DNA from: Geomonas propionica
GTDB lineage: Bacteria; Desulfobacterota; Desulfuromonadia; Geobacterales; Geobacteraceae
Direction of reading: 5' to 3'
DNA length: 64,000 nucleotides
Assembly: GCF_016458235.1 (NCBI RefSeq)
Contig: NZ_JAEMHK010000002.1
Location: 1-64,000 of the forward strand
Part shown: positions 7,351 to 15,442 of the stretch, piece by piece
How positions within the stretch are numbered: the stretch's first letter is position 1
Layout of the letters: each line of letters opens with the position of its first letter
Made by a program: the position numbers and the translations under genes
Notes under the pieces: generated by a model
What the model was told of the DNA's origin: nothing
Seen by the model: only the letters and a program-made list of their open reading frames with translations
Databases searched by the model: none

Positions 7351-7911
7351 ATGCGAAAACTGGCTCTGTCTATGGTAGTCGCTCTACTCACTGTAGTCGC
7401 ATCAGCGCTCGCCGGCGAGAAGCAGAAAGATTTCAATTTCAACGCCCAAATTGGTATAGCTGAGATCACCGAGGCAGGCGACGGATGCCTGACCATTTTC
7501 AACCCAACAATTCAAGAAAATCAGAAGATACAGTTGGTCGTTCTCGAAAAGCAGCAGAAAGTCATTGAGAAAAAAATCCTTAAGACGCTCAACGCAACTT
7601 GTTCAAGAAATCCTGAAACGCCACGCGACGCCTCGTTTTACTCATTTCCAATCGATAAAGATGAATATTTTCCTCCAGCTATTGCCGTAGTTGGATTTGC
7701 TGGCGTTTTCAAGACGACAAAAGGAAAGGTTCAAGCCGATCTCGACGGTGATGGAGCTTATGAGTCCTTCCGGTCGTGCACTAGCAATGAGGGACTGCAT
7801 TTGACTGTATGGGCAGGAGAGGCGCTGAAATCGAAACGACAGTGGCACGAATACTACTATCTGGGCTATGACGTTGAGCCATCCTGTAAGCCAGCTGATT
7901 ACAACGAATAA
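7351..7911 (+). CDS. Unknown secreted protein with signal peptide
   Basis: The ATG at 7351 is chosen because GGAG lies 7 bases upstream and it opens a classic signal peptide (MRKLALSMVVALLTVVASALA, cleavage about residue 21). The mature 165 residues are periplasmic or secreted. A DLDGDGAYESF stretch resembles a calcium-binding loop, and four cysteines (in DGCLT, ATCSR, SCTS and PSCKP) could form disulfides. No family is recognised. Confidence 0.55.
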   Translation: MRKLALSMVVALLTVVASALAGEKQKDFNFNAQIGIAEITEAGDGCLTIFNPTIQENQKIQLVVLEKQQKVIEKKILKTLNATCSRNPETPRDASFYSFPIDKDEYFPPAIAVVGFAGVFKTTKGKVQADLDGDGAYESFRSCTSNEGLHLTVWAGEALKSKRQWHEYYYLGYDVEPSCKPADYNE

Positions 7912-8044
7912 TGGTAAAAGTGGTAGTAGCAGTCTCTTGACGCTCCGCGGGACAAGGAGACGCTCTTGAGTTATTGATGTTCATCCTGTGCAGATTGCCC
8001 AATCAAAATATCAAGAACGTCTCGCTCATCCCTCCAAACATAAA

Positions 8045-8974
8045 TTAATTCACTGGTACAAGATAGGAAACCGAGCGGAAGTCGTAGCCAAACGCTGGGG
8101 CAAATTGGGCACCGTCGTAATAGACGAAACGGATGTACTTCACCAACGAGAGGTCGACGGGTCCGATCAGGCCTGTCGTTGCTGTCGTTGCTGTCGTTGC
8201 TGCCGGTGTGATCGCCAGTTCTCCATTAGATGCAAAAAGACCGGTGCTGGAATGGTCTGTTGTGGTGTATTCAAAGTTGGTGTAGCCGAGATAGACGTTA
8301 TTGGTGTCGTAGAGCCAGCAGGAACTGTTATACGCTAGGGGCTCAGCATTGAAAAACTCGTTCCTGACATTCGCCAGGCCCGTGCTGGTTATCGATCCGC
8401 CACCGACTGACGAGTATTGGACGGTATAGCCGAAGGTGGAGAACCTCCCGAGCGCAGGGACGTATTGGGAGGGGTTGGTGTACGGGGTCCACTCTTCTCG
8501 CACATACACGTACGGATGTGTCGCATAGGCCGAACTTCCCGGCTCATGGAACTGCTTACGGTAGGACGAAGTGGTGCCGTTTTTCAACCTTAACGTGAAG
8601 GTCCAGGTGCCTGCTAAAGGGAGTTGTCCCGGAGTATTAGAGTTGACAAGCTTGGCGGTCAGATACGGGTGGCCACTGCTTGTAGTGCCTGTATTATTGC
8701 TGTTTGCCGTTACCGTCCAGCGCCCTACCCCATCAGGAGGAGTCGCAGTAAATCCCTCGATTTCACTCGCTGCAATAGCTTGGTCGTAATAGACCCATAC
8801 ATTCAACGCTATGGCGTTGTTGGAATAATCGGCGGGAAGGTCGTTGTAAACCCAGCCCACACTTGTGACGAGACCTGGAACCGATTTATCATCGCCGCCA
8901 CCGCCACCGCATCCCGACAATACAAGCAAAGAGCCGACAAAACATAACATCACCAAACGACACAGCAGTTTCAC
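8045..8974 (-). CDS. Unknown secreted lipoprotein
   Basis: The GTG at 8974 is preferred to upstream starts because AGGAGG lies 6-7 bases before it. It encodes a lipoprotein signal with lipobox Leu-Ser-Gly-Cys followed by a Gly-rich linker (GGGGGDDKS). The remaining 280 residues are rich in Tyr, Thr and Ser with beta-type patterns, suggesting a surface or extracellular beta protein. A 9-bp tandem array encodes Ala-Thr-Thr repeats near the C-terminus. No catalytic motif is seen. A terminator-bearing leader lies upstream (9109-9144). Confidence 0.6.
   Translation of the reverse strand: MKLLCRLVMLCFVGSLLVLSGCGGGGGDDKSVPGLVTSVGWVYNDLPADYSNNAIALNVWVYYDQAIAASEIEGFTATPPDGVGRWTVTANSNNTGTTSSGHPYLTAKLVNSNTPGQLPLAGTWTFTLRLKNGTTSSYRKQFHEPGSSAYATHPYVYVREEWTPYTNPSQYVPALGRFSTFGYTVQYSSVGGGSITSTGLANVRNEFFNAEPLAYNSSCWLYDTNNVYLGYTNFEYTTTDHSSTGLFASNGELAITPAATTATTATTGLIGPVDLSLVKYIRFVYYDGAQFAPAFGYDFRSVSYLVPVN
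8173..8201. repeat. 9-bp tandem array inside a lipoprotein gene
   Basis: TGTCGTTGC repeats three times and continues imperfectly. In the minus-strand gene it encodes ATTATTATT-type residues. Its period matches the arrays at 3383 and 4181. Confidence 0.75.
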
Positions 8975-9108
8975 GCAAACTCCTCCTATCATAAAAGAAA
9001 CCTTAACAGTACTGCACATCATGCGCAGTCTCACTGACTTACCCTACCCCCACGGCTTCTCAAAGAGCGGCGTACATCGACACGGACACAGATAAAAGTA
9101 AACCCATT

Positions 9109-9144
9109 AAAAAAGCCGCCAGTGCTGGAATTAGCACTGGCGGC
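9109..9144 (-). terminator. Intrinsic terminator in the leader of the lipoprotein gene
   Basis: GCCGCCAGTGCT and AGCACTGGCGGC form a perfect 12-bp stem with a six-base loop. On the minus strand it is followed by six T. It stands about 135 bp upstream of the lipoprotein start on the same strand, so it either ends a short upstream transcript or acts as an attenuator. Confidence 0.8.
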
Positions 9145-9480
9145 TGAAAAAATAGGAGAGGTTGCCTTTTACTGGTGTCATGTCGACCTCTTAGCAAGTT
9201 TAGGGAGGTGATACTTATACCTTTGTTTACGGGGTCGGGTCAATGAGAATGTTTAAAGAGGAGAAAAAGGTAGAGCGGGAATGGGAGGCAAATCCCCTCT
9301 GTCTCCCCTTCGCAAAGGGGAGGACGTGAGGGCGCGCGCAACGGTTAGGGGGCAACATGTTTGGCGGGAATGAAAGGCAAATCCCCTCTGTCTCCCCTTC
9401 ACAAAGGGGAGGACGTGGGGGCGAGCGCAATGGTTGGGGGGCTACATATTCGGGGGTGCACACAGGGGGGGACGGACAAA
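9145..9480. other. Gene-free repeat field
   Basis: No protein gene is supported here. 9275-9359 and 9365-9448 are two direct copies of an 84-bp unit, each containing one copy of the window-wide 40-bp AAATCCCC..GGGGA palindrome. The segment 9150-9235 could form the 5' part of a minus-strand leader ending in the terminator at 9109-9144. Confidence 0.7.
9275..9448. repeat. 84-bp direct repeat, two copies
   Basis: Each unit starts CGGGAATG, contains GGCAAATCCCCTCTGTCTCC..AAAGGGGAGGACGTG and ends GGTT(A/G)GGGGG(C)..ACAT. The copies differ at only a few positions, so the duplication is recent. The inner palindrome recurs at 32476, 32573, 32723, 41587 and 57201. Confidence 0.8.
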
Positions 9481-9481
9481 G

Positions 9482-9519
9482 AAAAAGAGCCTTACGGCGT
9501 AAACCGTAAGGCTCTTTTT
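9482..9519 (-). terminator. Bidirectional terminator after tRNA-Met
   Basis: AAAAAGAGCCTTACGG and CCGTAAGGCTCTTTTT form a perfect 16-bp hairpin with a 6-base loop. It sits directly downstream of the minus-strand tRNA and carries T tracts on both strands. Confidence 0.85.
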
Positions 9520-9525
9520 GTATGG

Positions 9526-9600
9526 TGGCGGTGCAGGGACTCGAACCCCGGACACTACGGATATGAACCGTATGCTCTAACCAACTGAGCTACACCGCCA
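9526..9600 (-). tRNA. tRNA-Met (CAT)
   Basis: The minus strand folds as a full cloverleaf: acceptor TGGCGGT/ACCGCCA, D arm AGCTCAGTTGGTTAGAGC, anticodon stem TACGG/CCGTA with loop TTCATAT (anticodon CAT), and T loop TTCGAGT. The CCA end is encoded at 9525-9523. The paired first base argues against initiator tRNA. Elongator Met is most likely; the Ile2 form cannot be excluded from sequence alone. Confidence 0.9.
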
Positions 9601-9758
9601 AGCTTTTTATTGTAATGATGTCAGATACCTACTGACCTCTCAGCGACTCTTTCGCGCCGCCTCAAGAGACACTCTTTATATTCTAGAGTGCCTTTTTTGT
9701 CAACAAAAAATTCTGCTAAAAGTTTTTCATCTGTCACAGTTCGGTACCGTACGGCTAT

Positions 9759-10418
9759 CTACTTCACGATATCCAGAAGCTCGACCTCGAATACCAGTGT
9801 CGCGTTGGCCGGAATCTGCCCGGAACCGCGCTCGCCATAGGCGAGATCTGCGGGGCAGACGAGTTGGGCCTTGCCGCCCACTTTCATCTTCTGCAGCCCT
9901 TCGGTCCAGCACTTGATGACCTGGTTCAGCCCGAATTCGACGGGATGGCCGGAGGCGTAGGAGCTGTCGAACTCTTTGCCGTCGATAAGGGTGCCGCGAT
10001 AGTTGACCTTCACCTTGTCGGTGGCAGCCGGGCTGGCACCGGTCCCTTCCTTGAGGGATTTGTAGATAAGACCGGAGGGGGTCTTGACGGCATCCTTTTC
10101 CTTGGCGGCCTTCTCGACGAACTCTTTGGTTTTCGCCGCCAGTTTCTCACCCTGCGCGTTGCGGCGCGAGAGCGCCAACTGCTGGATCTTCGCCTTGTAG
10201 GGCTCTACGTCGAAGGGGGCTTTGCTTTCCACGCCGTCCTTGACTCCCTTCAGCACCTGTTCCATCTCGTCTTGCGACATGTCGAAGACAGCAAGCTGAC
10301 GGGCCATCACCTGCCCGATCGCATAGAAAGTTTTCTGGTCGTCCGCTTTCTTCTCGTCGGCCGCATAGGCCGGTAAAGCAAAAAGTGCTACCAGTGCAAC
10401 AATCAAAAGTCTGCTCAT
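9759..10418 (-). CDS. FKBP-type peptidyl-prolyl cis-trans isomerase (FkpA/Mip-like), exported
   Basis: The ATG at 10418 follows AGGAGGAG and opens a signal peptide (MSRLLIVALVALFALPAYA). Residues 25-110 match the helical FKBP_N dimerisation region. The C-terminal domain is a canonical FKBP: VKVNYRGTLIDGKEFDSSY, PVEFGLNQVIKCWTEGL, LAYGERGSGQIPANATLVFEVELL. It catalyses proline isomerisation during folding of periplasmic and outer-membrane proteins. It is monocistronic on the minus strand, between tRNA-Met and the MucR-like gene. Confidence 0.93.
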   Translation of the reverse strand: MSRLLIVALVALFALPAYAADEKKADDQKTFYAIGQVMARQLAVFDMSQDEMEQVLKGVKDGVESKAPFDVEPYKAKIQQLALSRRNAQGEKLAAKTKEFVEKAAKEKDAVKTPSGLIYKSLKEGTGASPAATDKVKVNYRGTLIDGKEFDSSYASGHPVEFGLNQVIKCWTEGLQKMKVGGKAQLVCPADLAYGERGSGQIPANATLVFEVELLDIVK

Positions 10419-10507
10419 AGTACTCCTCCTGTAGTGGTTTTTACGAAGGTACAACTATACCAGTTATGCAACGATGTGCATCCAACAGTTGATCCAGATA
10501 CGGCAAA

Positions 10508-10541
10508 ATGAAAAACAGCACCCCGGGTGGAGGTGCTGTTT
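10508..10541 (-). terminator. Intrinsic terminator after the MucR-like gene
   Basis: AAACAGCACC (10513-10522) pairs with GGTGCTGTTT (10532-10541) and is followed on the minus strand by a T-rich run. It lies about 20 bp past the stop codon of the MucR-like gene. Confidence 0.75.
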
Positions 10542-10562
10542 GTGATACAGGTGCAAGGCGAG

Positions 10563-11141
10563 CTACTTCTTCGCCTTGGGTGCGGCTGCCTTCGCTTTGG
10601 CCACTTTAGGCGCCTTGGCGGTCTTGGCCGGTGCCTTGGCCGGCGCCTTGGCAGCTGCTTTGACCGGCTTGGCCGGCTTGGCTGCCTTGACGGGCTTGGC
10701 AACACCCTCTTTCTTCGCCTCTATGTTGGCCATACGGACTTCACGGGCCTTGGCAAGGTTGTCGGCCAGGCCACGGTCCTGGGCCATTTTGCGACGCGCC
10801 TCGGAATAGCTCTTGGCGGAAAGTGCCTGCTTGCTGGAGATGCCGTACTGCTTCTTGTAGGCACCGGGCTTCATGCCGTGGGCGGTGCTCAGATGGCGGG
10901 CCAGGGTCTTGAAGCCTCCCTTGCCACAAATGAGGCAGACGACCTCGTTCTTCTTGAAGGCCTCTTTGACTGAAACTGAAGGACGTGTCTCTTCTACACC
11001 TTCAATAGCCTGTCCGGCCTCCAGGTTTTTAAGTGCCGCGTGAACCTTGGCTATTTCTGCAAGAAGCTCGTCCGACGTCATCGGCGTGCTGGAGGCGTGC
11101 GATGAGACGAGTTGTGCCGCTATTTCTACTAATGTCGCCAT
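10563..11141 (-). CDS. MucR/Ros-type zinc-finger regulator with histone-H1-like tail
   Basis: Residues 1-45 form the helical MucR N-terminus. The zinc finger is at residues 69-88: Cys69-x2-Cys72-Gly, then His83-x4-His88, continuing MKPGAYKKQYG as in Ros/MucR proteins. From about residue 145 the protein becomes a 48-residue Lys/Ala/Pro tail (PVKAAKPAKP.. APAKAPAK ..) like bacterial histone-H1-like proteins. MucR proteins bind AT-rich DNA and repress many genes; the tail should add non-specific DNA binding (inference). SD AGGAGG precedes the ATG, and a good promoter lies at 11174-11201. Confidence 0.85.
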   Translation of the reverse strand: MATLVEIAAQLVSSHASSTPMTSDELLAEIAKVHAALKNLEAGQAIEGVEETRPSVSVKEAFKKNEVVCLICGKGGFKTLARHLSTAHGMKPGAYKKQYGISSKQALSAKSYSEARRKMAQDRGLADNLAKAREVRMANIEAKKEGVAKPVKAAKPAKPVKAAAKAPAKAPAKTAKAPKVAKAKAAAPKAKK

Positions 11142-11173
11142 TAATCATCCTCCTCGTTAATATGATTGACTGA

Positions 11174-11201
11174 TTAATAGCAGAGACAAAAATATTGTCA
11201 A
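11174..11201 (-). promoter_or_regulatory. Sigma-70 promoter of the MucR-like gene
   Basis: The minus strand has TTGACA (11201-11196), a 16-bp spacer and TATTAA (11179-11174), about 33 bp upstream of the ATG. The surrounding 60 bp is strongly AT-rich, which could also serve as a MucR-type autoregulatory target. Confidence 0.6.
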
Positions 11202-11392
11202 TAATAAAATACAAATAATGTACGGCTTAAGCCAGGGATTTCTGGAACAACGATCATCAGCACCAAGTACATTCGCACTCGACGCAGGGAGTGATGTTTC
11301 CAAGTAGCGAATGATCTAAACGGCTGCTGTAGTTAGCATTGAAGGAGGGATATGGGTGCAGAATCTTGTGCGACAGGAGTGGCCCACAAACA

Positions 11393-12373
11393 TCAGGGGG
11401 TATAAAACGCGGCACGTCCCGCACCTAACAGCGCAGTATCCTCATTGAGAATGACGTGCACCGGGATGGACTGTACCAAGGGGCTCAGCCTTCCCTTGGC
11501 GGTAAAGGCGACCATGAAGGTCGCACCCTTGAGCAGGTCCAGTATTTTGGGGGCGATGCCGCCGCCCAGGTACACCCCGCCGGTTGCCAGGAACCTGAGT
11601 GCGGCGTTGCCTGCCTCGGCGCCGTAGATGGCGATGAACATGTCCACTGCCTTGACGCACATCGGGCAGCTATCTTTAAGGGCAGCGCGGGTGATTACCG
11701 CAGGAGGGTCCAGGCTTGCCATGGCGTCGACCACCGCGGCTTGCTCCTCGAAGTAACGCCTGTCGCGCAGGAAGCGGTAGATGTCATGCAGTCCGGGACC
11801 GGAGAGAACGCGTTCGTAACTCACCCGGCCGTGTTTGGCCTGCAGGTAGAGGAGCAACTCGGCTTCCAGGTCGTTGCGCGCTGCGAAATCGGCGTGTCCC
11901 GCCTCGGAGGGGAGCGGCCGGTGGGTGCCACCGTCCCAATAGGCGAGCGATTCGCCGAGTCCGGTCCCCGCGGAAACGACCGCGATTGTGGCGTCGGGAT
12001 GGGGCGTGCCGGCATTGAGGGTGAAGAGGTCGTCCTGTTTCAAGGCGGCGATGCCGTAGGTGTTGGCTTCCAGGTCGTTGATCAGGCGGAGTTGGGCAAG
12101 CCCGAGGGTCTGGGCGAGATCGACGCTGTCGATGGTCCAGGGAAGGTTGGGGGTGCGCACGCGCCCGTCGATGATGGGCCCGGCTATGCCGAGACAGGCC
12201 CGCTCGCAGATTATGCCGTGCTGCAGTGAGAAGTGGCGCAGCATCTCGGTGAGACTGCCATGCGCTGCACTTTTATACTGGGCATGAGCCAACACGGTGA
12301 GTCCCGCGGCGTCCGCCTCGAAATAAGCGAGCCGCGTCGAGGTTCCTCCCACGTCTCCTGCCAGGATCAGCAT
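11393..12373 (-). CDS. Glucokinase (Glk family)
   Basis: This 326-residue protein phosphorylates glucose to glucose-6-phosphate with ATP. It starts at the ATG at 12373, behind GGAAGGGGGGAG. The N-terminal ATP loop is AGDVGGTSTRLAYFEAD. The substrate region has INDLEANTYGI, VVSAGTGLGES and the EAGHADFAARN stretch, with a C-terminal GGVYLGGGIAP. Length fits the glucokinase (PF02685) family rather than ROK kinases. It stands alone between the MucR-like gene and the pqi operon. Confidence 0.92.
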   Translation of the reverse strand: MLILAGDVGGTSTRLAYFEADAAGLTVLAHAQYKSAAHGSLTEMLRHFSLQHGIICERACLGIAGPIIDGRVRTPNLPWTIDSVDLAQTLGLAQLRLINDLEANTYGIAALKQDDLFTLNAGTPHPDATIAVVSAGTGLGESLAYWDGGTHRPLPSEAGHADFAARNDLEAELLLYLQAKHGRVSYERVLSGPGLHDIYRFLRDRRYFEEQAAVVDAMASLDPPAVITRAALKDSCPMCVKAVDMFIAIYGAEAGNAALRFLATGGVYLGGGIAPKILDLLKGATFMVAFTAKGRLSPLVQSIPVHVILNEDTALLGAGRAAFYTP

Positions 12374-12494
12374 ACTCCCCCCTTCCGGCCCAGCGCCGGC
12401 CACGTCTGAGCATACCATCCGCCCGTGCAGACGCTACTTTCCTTTCTGCGGGTGCGCGGCTGGCGCTTACACCACGACGCATACTCCCGGCAGC

Positions 12495-12546
12495 CCCTCA
12501 CCCGCCCTTCGGGCACCCTCTCCCAGAGGGAGAGGGAACGGGAGAA
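12495..12546. repeat. Palindromic REP-like element
   Basis: CCCTCACCCGCCC..GGGC..CCCTCTCCC..GGGAGAGGG is an imperfect palindrome. The same kind of intergenic palindrome is widespread in proteobacteria. It lies between glk and pqiC, both on the minus strand. Confidence 0.55.
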
Positions 12547-12547
12547 A

Positions 12548-13129
12548 TCATCTCCGCTCGAGCAGGCTCTTGGTGATCTGCGCGCTCAAAGCGGCCAGGG
12601 CACGGCTGAAAGCGGCGGCTACCGCCTCGTATTCGGAACCGGTCACCTGCTCCCGAATCTCGGCCCGCCCTTCCCTTCTGGCGTTGCCGGCTCCGCGCAC
12701 CACCCAGTTCGCCCCCAGCGTGACGCTTTCGCCCGGCACGCTTTCCAGCCGCACGATGTCGACCAGTACGCGGTACTGCGCCGCTGCGGCGGAGACCTGG
12801 TCGTAGGCATAGACGCGGCTCGATCCCAGCAACGGGCCGAGGTCCTGCGCCAGCAGGCGCGGTATTTCGTTTTTCAAGGGCTCGGCCCAGCGGTGCGACT
12901 CCAGGACGGCGACGCGGTTGGGCGCCACCCGCACTACCAGCTGCGGCCGGTTGACCAGTTCGGGGATGGTGACCGGCCCGACGGCGACGGCGCTGGAGAA
13001 GGTATTTTGCACGGCCGCGGCGGGCGTCGCCGGGGTGAGGGTGTAAAAGGTGACGCGGGGCGACCTGCTGCAGGCCGAACCAAGCAGCAAGACGGCAACG
13101 ACGGCCAGGGGGGCTGATATCCTGCGCAT
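12548..13129 (-). CDS. PqiC/YmbA-type outer-membrane lipoprotein
   Basis: This 193-residue protein has a lipobox (LLLGSAC, acylated Cys about residue 20) and the ABC-type transport auxiliary (DUF330/PqiC) pattern: VTFYTLTPATPA at the mature N-terminus, then VGPVTIPELVNRPQLVVR and DQVSAAAAQYRVLVDIVRLE. It is the last gene of the pqi operon, two bases after pqiB. In E. coli PqiC is the outer-membrane partner of the PqiB tunnel; by homology it should help move lipids between the membranes. Confidence 0.88.
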   Translation of the reverse strand: MRRISAPLAVVAVLLLGSACSRSPRVTFYTLTPATPAAAVQNTFSSAVAVGPVTIPELVNRPQLVVRVAPNRVAVLESHRWAEPLKNEIPRLLAQDLGPLLGSSRVYAYDQVSAAAAQYRVLVDIVRLESVPGESVTLGANWVVRGAGNARREGRAEIREQVTGSEYEAVAAAFSRALAALSAQITKSLLERR

Positions 13130-13131
13130 GG

Positions 13132-14811
13132 TTACTTTTCCTCCTTCTTGCCGCGTATCAGCGCTTCGGGGTGCTGCTCGAGGTAGTCCCCGAGCACCCG
13201 CAGCGACTGCGCCGCGCGGGAGACCTCGCGCATGGTGTCGCGCAGGTCGACCTGCATCGGGGCGTCCGCGGAGAGGACCTGGGTGGCCCCTCCCAGCGTG
13301 CCTCTCGCGTCGGTGAGTGTCTTCCTGAGGTCTTCGAGGGTGGTCCTTGCCTCGCTCAGCACCGACTTCGCCTCCGGCACCAGGGAACGGTCCATGTTCT
13401 TCAGCAACTGGTCCGCGCTCTTCAGTGTGTCGTCCAGGGAGCGCAGGGTGTGCCCGGCGTCCCCGGCCAATTTCTCGAGCGGCAGCTTCTCTATCTTCTG
13501 GACGATCTCGATCAGGTTCTTTTGCAGCTTCTCCATCGAACCGGGGACGGTGGGGAAGCGCGGCGGAGCAGTATTCCAGTCGATCTTGGCCGGGCGGGCG
13601 CCGGGAACGAAATCGAGGGCGACGTAGAGCTGCCCGGTAAGAAGGCTTCCGCTCTTGATCTGGGCGCGGAAACCGTGAGCCACCAAATCGTCGAGGAGCC
13701 TGCGCGTCTCCCCGCTGCCGGGAGCGGGAAGTTTCCCTGCCTCGCCCGGGTGCAGGTGGGAGAGCAGATGCTCGGGATAGAACTGGATCTCCACCGTGAC
13801 CGAGAAGTCGGAGCGGGAGCGATCGAGTGCAACGTCGATGTTACTGACCTCACCCACGGTCACCCCGCGCAGGTCCACCGGCGCCCCTACCGCCAGCCCC
13901 CGCACCGACTCGCGGAACCGGAGCGCGAACTTCTCGGAAACCGCCGAGTTTTTCAGCGCCTCGTCGTGGGTGTCGTAGAGGGTGTAGGCGGTATTGGGCG
14001 GAGCCGACTGTGTTTCGTGCGCGTTGGGACGCTGCTCGAAGGAAATCCCCCCCAACAAAACGGCGAGCATCGATTCCGTGTTCAGCTTCACCCCTCCTGG
14101 GGAGACGGTGAGGTCAACGCCGCTGGCATGCCAGAAGAAGGTGCCGGTGGTGACGAAGTGGTCGTAGGGAGCGCGGATGAAAACACGGACAGATACCCCC
14201 TTGCCGTCGCTGTCGAGGTCGGTGGCGATGACCTGCCCCACCTGCATGCGCCTGAAGAAGACCGGGGATCCTGTATAGAGCGAACCGACGTCGTCGGTGT
14301 GCAGCACGAACTGGCGTCCCGGAACGTCCATGGAGACCGCCGGCGGTGACTCAAGTCCCACGAACTGGTCGCGCGGCTGGGTCGACGCGCCCGCCTCGAC
14401 GCCGATGTACGACCCTCCCAAGAGCGTGGTCAGGCCGGTGACGTTGCCGCCGGAGATGCGGGCGCGCACCACCCAGAAACGGGTGTCCTTGACCATGAGC
14501 ACCTTGGCGTCCTTGGTGACCTCGGCGGTCACCACGACATGGGAGCGGTCATCGGAGATGGCGATGGATTTCACCTCGCCGATCATGACGTCCTTGTACT
14601 TAAGCTTGGTCTTGCCGGACTCCAGCCCCTCGCCGGTCTTGAAGGAGATGGTAATGGTCTCGCCGCGGTCGATCCAGGCCTTGGCGGCAATGGAAAGACC
14701 GATGACGGCGGCCACGATGGGGATGATCCAGACCAGTTGGATGGAGAAGCGGCGTCTGGGTTCGCTGACGGCTTCCGGCACGTCCTGCATCTCGTCTTGT
14801 CTGTCAGTCAT
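13132..14811 (-). CDS. PqiB-type MCE protein (intermembrane lipid transport)
   Basis: This 559-residue protein has an N-terminal cytoplasmic tail, one membrane helix (IQLVWIIPIVAAVIGLSIAAK) and three MCE domains, beginning about residues 50 (ITISFKTGEGLESGKTKLKYKDVMIGEV), 165 (FVLHTDDVGSLYTGSPVFFRRMQVGQV) and 290 (ALRFRESVRGLAVGAPVDLRGVTVGEV). A helical C-terminal region (about 415-540) would form the coiled tunnel seen in PqiB. It is anchored in the inner membrane and spans the periplasm. Its ATG overlaps the end of the upstream pqiA-type gene by 8 bases. Confidence 0.92.
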   Translation of the reverse strand: MTDRQDEMQDVPEAVSEPRRRFSIQLVWIIPIVAAVIGLSIAAKAWIDRGETITISFKTGEGLESGKTKLKYKDVMIGEVKSIAISDDRSHVVVTAEVTKDAKVLMVKDTRFWVVRARISGGNVTGLTTLLGGSYIGVEAGASTQPRDQFVGLESPPAVSMDVPGRQFVLHTDDVGSLYTGSPVFFRRMQVGQVIATDLDSDGKGVSVRVFIRAPYDHFVTTGTFFWHASGVDLTVSPGGVKLNTESMLAVLLGGISFEQRPNAHETQSAPPNTAYTLYDTHDEALKNSAVSEKFALRFRESVRGLAVGAPVDLRGVTVGEVSNIDVALDRSRSDFSVTVEIQFYPEHLLSHLHPGEAGKLPAPGSGETRRLLDDLVAHGFRAQIKSGSLLTGQLYVALDFVPGARPAKIDWNTAPPRFPTVPGSMEKLQKNLIEIVQKIEKLPLEKLAGDAGHTLRSLDDTLKSADQLLKNMDRSLVPEAKSVLSEARTTLEDLRKTLTDARGTLGGATQVLSADAPMQVDLRDTMREVSRAAQSLRVLGDYLEQHPEALIRGKKEEK

Positions 14812-15442
14812 GAAACTCCTCTTTCTGCAGCGGGTCCCAGATCAGGCGCGGGTCGAACTCCATGGTGGCGAACATGGTGAGCACCACCACGGCGCCGAAG
14901 GCAACCGCTGCGGGGCCTGCCTTCACCGTGGCCATGGAACCAAGTTGCACCAGCGCGGCCAGCAGGGTCACTACGTAGATGTCGAGCATGGACCACCGCC
15001 CTACCGCCTCCACCAGCCGGAACAGGCGGGTGCGCTGGCGCGGATTCCAGGTCGAGCGCCGCTGCACGGAAATGAGCAGCAGGGTCAGTGAAAACAGTTT
15101 CAAAAGCGGGATCGCCACGCTCGCTATGAAAACGATGACGGCGATCATCCAGGAGCCGGTCTTCCACAGGTGCACCACGCCGCTGACGATGGTGTCCTTG
15201 CGGTAGGTGATCAGGGAACCGGTCTCCATCATCACCAGTGCGTTGGCCGGGATGTAGAGGATGTACGAGGCGATGATGAGTGCCCAGCAGCGCTGCACGC
15301 TTCCCGGCTTACGAAAATGGAGCCTAGCGCCGCAGCGCGGGCAGTGGGCGACCGGCGTCCCCTCGACGCGCCGCGACACGAGCTGGCAGACATGGCAGGA
15401 GCACAGCCCGCGGGCCGCCGCGATGGGGGCTGGGGCGGTCAC
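14804..15442 (-). CDS. PqiA-type membrane protein, second half
   Basis: The GTG at 15442 overlaps the upstream stop as GTGA, giving a 212-residue protein. It has a zinc-ribbon-like start (CHVCQLVSRRVEGTPVAHCPRCG) and four membrane helices. E. coli PqiA is one protein with two such modules; here they are two adjacent genes. PqiA/LetA proteins work with the MCE tunnel PqiB/LetB in lipid transport. An open frame extends further upstream to 15805, but that part overlaps the first pqiA in another frame and is not coding. Confidence 0.88.
   Translation of the reverse strand: MTAPAPIAAARGLCSCHVCQLVSRRVEGTPVAHCPRCGARLHFRKPGSVQRCWALIIASYILYIPANALVMMETGSLITYRKDTIVSGVVHLWKTGSWMIAVIVFIASVAIPLLKLFSLTLLLISVQRRSTWNPRQRTRLFRLVEAVGRWSMLDIYVVTLLAALVQLGSMATVKAGPAAVAFGAVVVLTMFATMEFDPRLIWDPLQKEEFHD

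Noticed and set aside
8571-8789. Plus-strand frames opposite the lipoprotein gene
   Set aside because: These are shadows of the minus-strand gene, which has a lipobox and a good ribosome site.
9227-9463. 78-codon minus-strand open frame
   Set aside because: It consists only of the translated 84-bp repeat (EGICLSFPPNMLPPNRC-like, twice) and has no ribosome site.
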